A stretch of DNA of 64,000 bases from Viola odorata (taxonomy: Eukaryota; Streptophyta; Magnoliopsida; Malpighiales; Violaceae), in NCBI GenBank assembly GCA_963691705.1, contig OY829537.1, positions 39,373,514-39,437,513 on the forward strand, in the 5' to 3' direction. Both the position numbers and the translations under genes were made by a program. Within the stretch, counting starts at the first letter, position 1, and every line of letters begins with the position of its first letter. Shown here piece by piece: positions 63,701 to 64,000 of the stretch. Under the pieces are notes generated by a model that searched no databases, was not told the origin of the DNA, and saw only the letters and a list, made by a program, of their open reading frames with translations.

Positions 63701-64000
63701 TAAAGGTATCCGTGCGAGGCTATCGCAGTCAAGGATGCTGATGCAGAAATGTAAAGGAATCCGAGCAAGGCTATCGTAGTCACGGATCCTGATACATAAA
63801 AGTAAAGGAATCCGGGCGAGGCTATCGTAGTCACGGATACTGATACAGAAAAGTAAAGGAATCCGGGCGAGGCTATCGTAGTCACGGATGCTGATGTAGA
63901 AATGTAGAGGTATTCAGGCGAGGCTATCGCAGTCATGGATGCTGATGCAGAAATGTAAAGGTATCCGGGCGAGGCTGTCGCAGTCACGGATACTGATACA
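57798..64000 (+). repeat. Superunit copy 3, cut by the window edge
   Basis: Aligns with copy 2 at offset 7,835 at the start and 8,552 after about 59000. It contains an extra 405 bp (eight monomers minus three bases) near 58082-58490, where one monomer series and an ACTCAGGCACGG monomer are repeated. Near the right end (63589 on) it follows the longer unit at about 33437 rather than copies 1 and 2, which lack about 1,427 bp there. Confidence 0.85.

Larger units (their letters stand above)
4344..64000 (+). repeat. 51-bp satellite array, right segment
   Basis: About 59.7 kb of the same satellite in the same orientation, running off the window edge. Besides 51-bp monomers there are recurrent 50-bp types (AATCCGGGGAGGCT lacking one base, GATAAGAAATG, GATGAAGAAAATAAAGG) and 52-bp types (TTATGCAGAAAAATTAAAGG). 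I found no non-satellite sequence inside it. Every stretch is explained by monomers, truncated monomers or higher-order duplications, so there is no gene to report in this interval. Centromeric, pericentromeric or subtelomeric location cannot be decided from sequence. Confidence 0.97.

Noticed and set aside
1..64000. CRISPR array
   Set aside because: The repeats are contiguous 51-bp monomers without distinct spacers, there are no cas genes, and all positions of the period are conserved alike.
1..64000. CENP-B box
   Set aside because: The monomer has CCGGG and CGGGCG but no TTCGnnnnAnnCGGG arrangement on either strand, so no CENP-B-like site is claimed.
1..64000. Telomeric or subtelomeric repeat signature
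   Set aside because: No TTTAGGG or CCCTAAA tandem runs were seen, so a chromosome-end location is not supported.
1..64000. Inverted segments of the satellite
   Set aside because: The CAGTCACGG and GGCGAGG landmarks keep the plus orientation throughout; I found no reversed block.

Overview
This window is almost entirely one tandem repeat. About 62.8 kb of the 64 kb is a single satellite family with a 51-bp monomer, roughly 1,230 copies, all head to tail in the same orientation. One insertion of about 1.19 kb (about 3154-4343) interrupts it. I see no host gene, tRNA, rRNA, CRISPR array or bacterial-style operon. A megasatellite-scale array, an LTR-retrotransposon-like insertion and C-to-T variation concentrated at CG and CHG sites all suggest heterochromatin of a plant nuclear genome, probably an angiosperm. 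I cannot name the species. I also cannot say from sequence alone whether the locus is centromeric, pericentromeric, subtelomeric or interstitial.

Layout. Positions 1-6131 hold a 2,792-bp higher-order unit followed by a second copy that carries the insertion. Positions 6132-12933 are a mosaic of shorter duplicated blocks. Positions 12934-15739 hold a third, uninterrupted copy of the 2.79-kb unit. Positions 15740 to about 25000 are another mosaic with repeat spacings of 305, 2897, 2999 and 8226 bp. From about 25.4 kb to the end the array has a larger organisation. An approximately 8.1-kb superunit recurs at 40797-48943, at 49963-57797 and from 57798 past the window edge. A longer, internally expanded relative lies at about 28153-40796 and a partial one at about 25.8-28.0 kb. 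Copies of the superunit are nearly identical in the stretches I compared, so the right part looks recently amplified.

The insertion reads best on the minus strand. It has a TG...CA-bounded LTR-like segment (3726-4341), a primer-binding-site-like motif starting four bases inside it (3707-3721), and an open but unidentified coding remnant (3703-3156) that runs directly into the satellite. It is flanked by a perfect 70-bp duplication of the satellite (3084-3153 and 4344-4413), far longer than an ordinary retrotransposon target-site duplication. The matching satellite in the other two copies of the 2.79-kb unit is uninterrupted, so the insertion is younger than that amplification.

Many long open frames exist on both strands only because 51 is divisible by 3 (17 codons per monomer). 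I do not regard them as genes. The window shows no gene system; its interest lies in the satellite family, its nested higher-order structure, and the insertion with its long flanking duplication.
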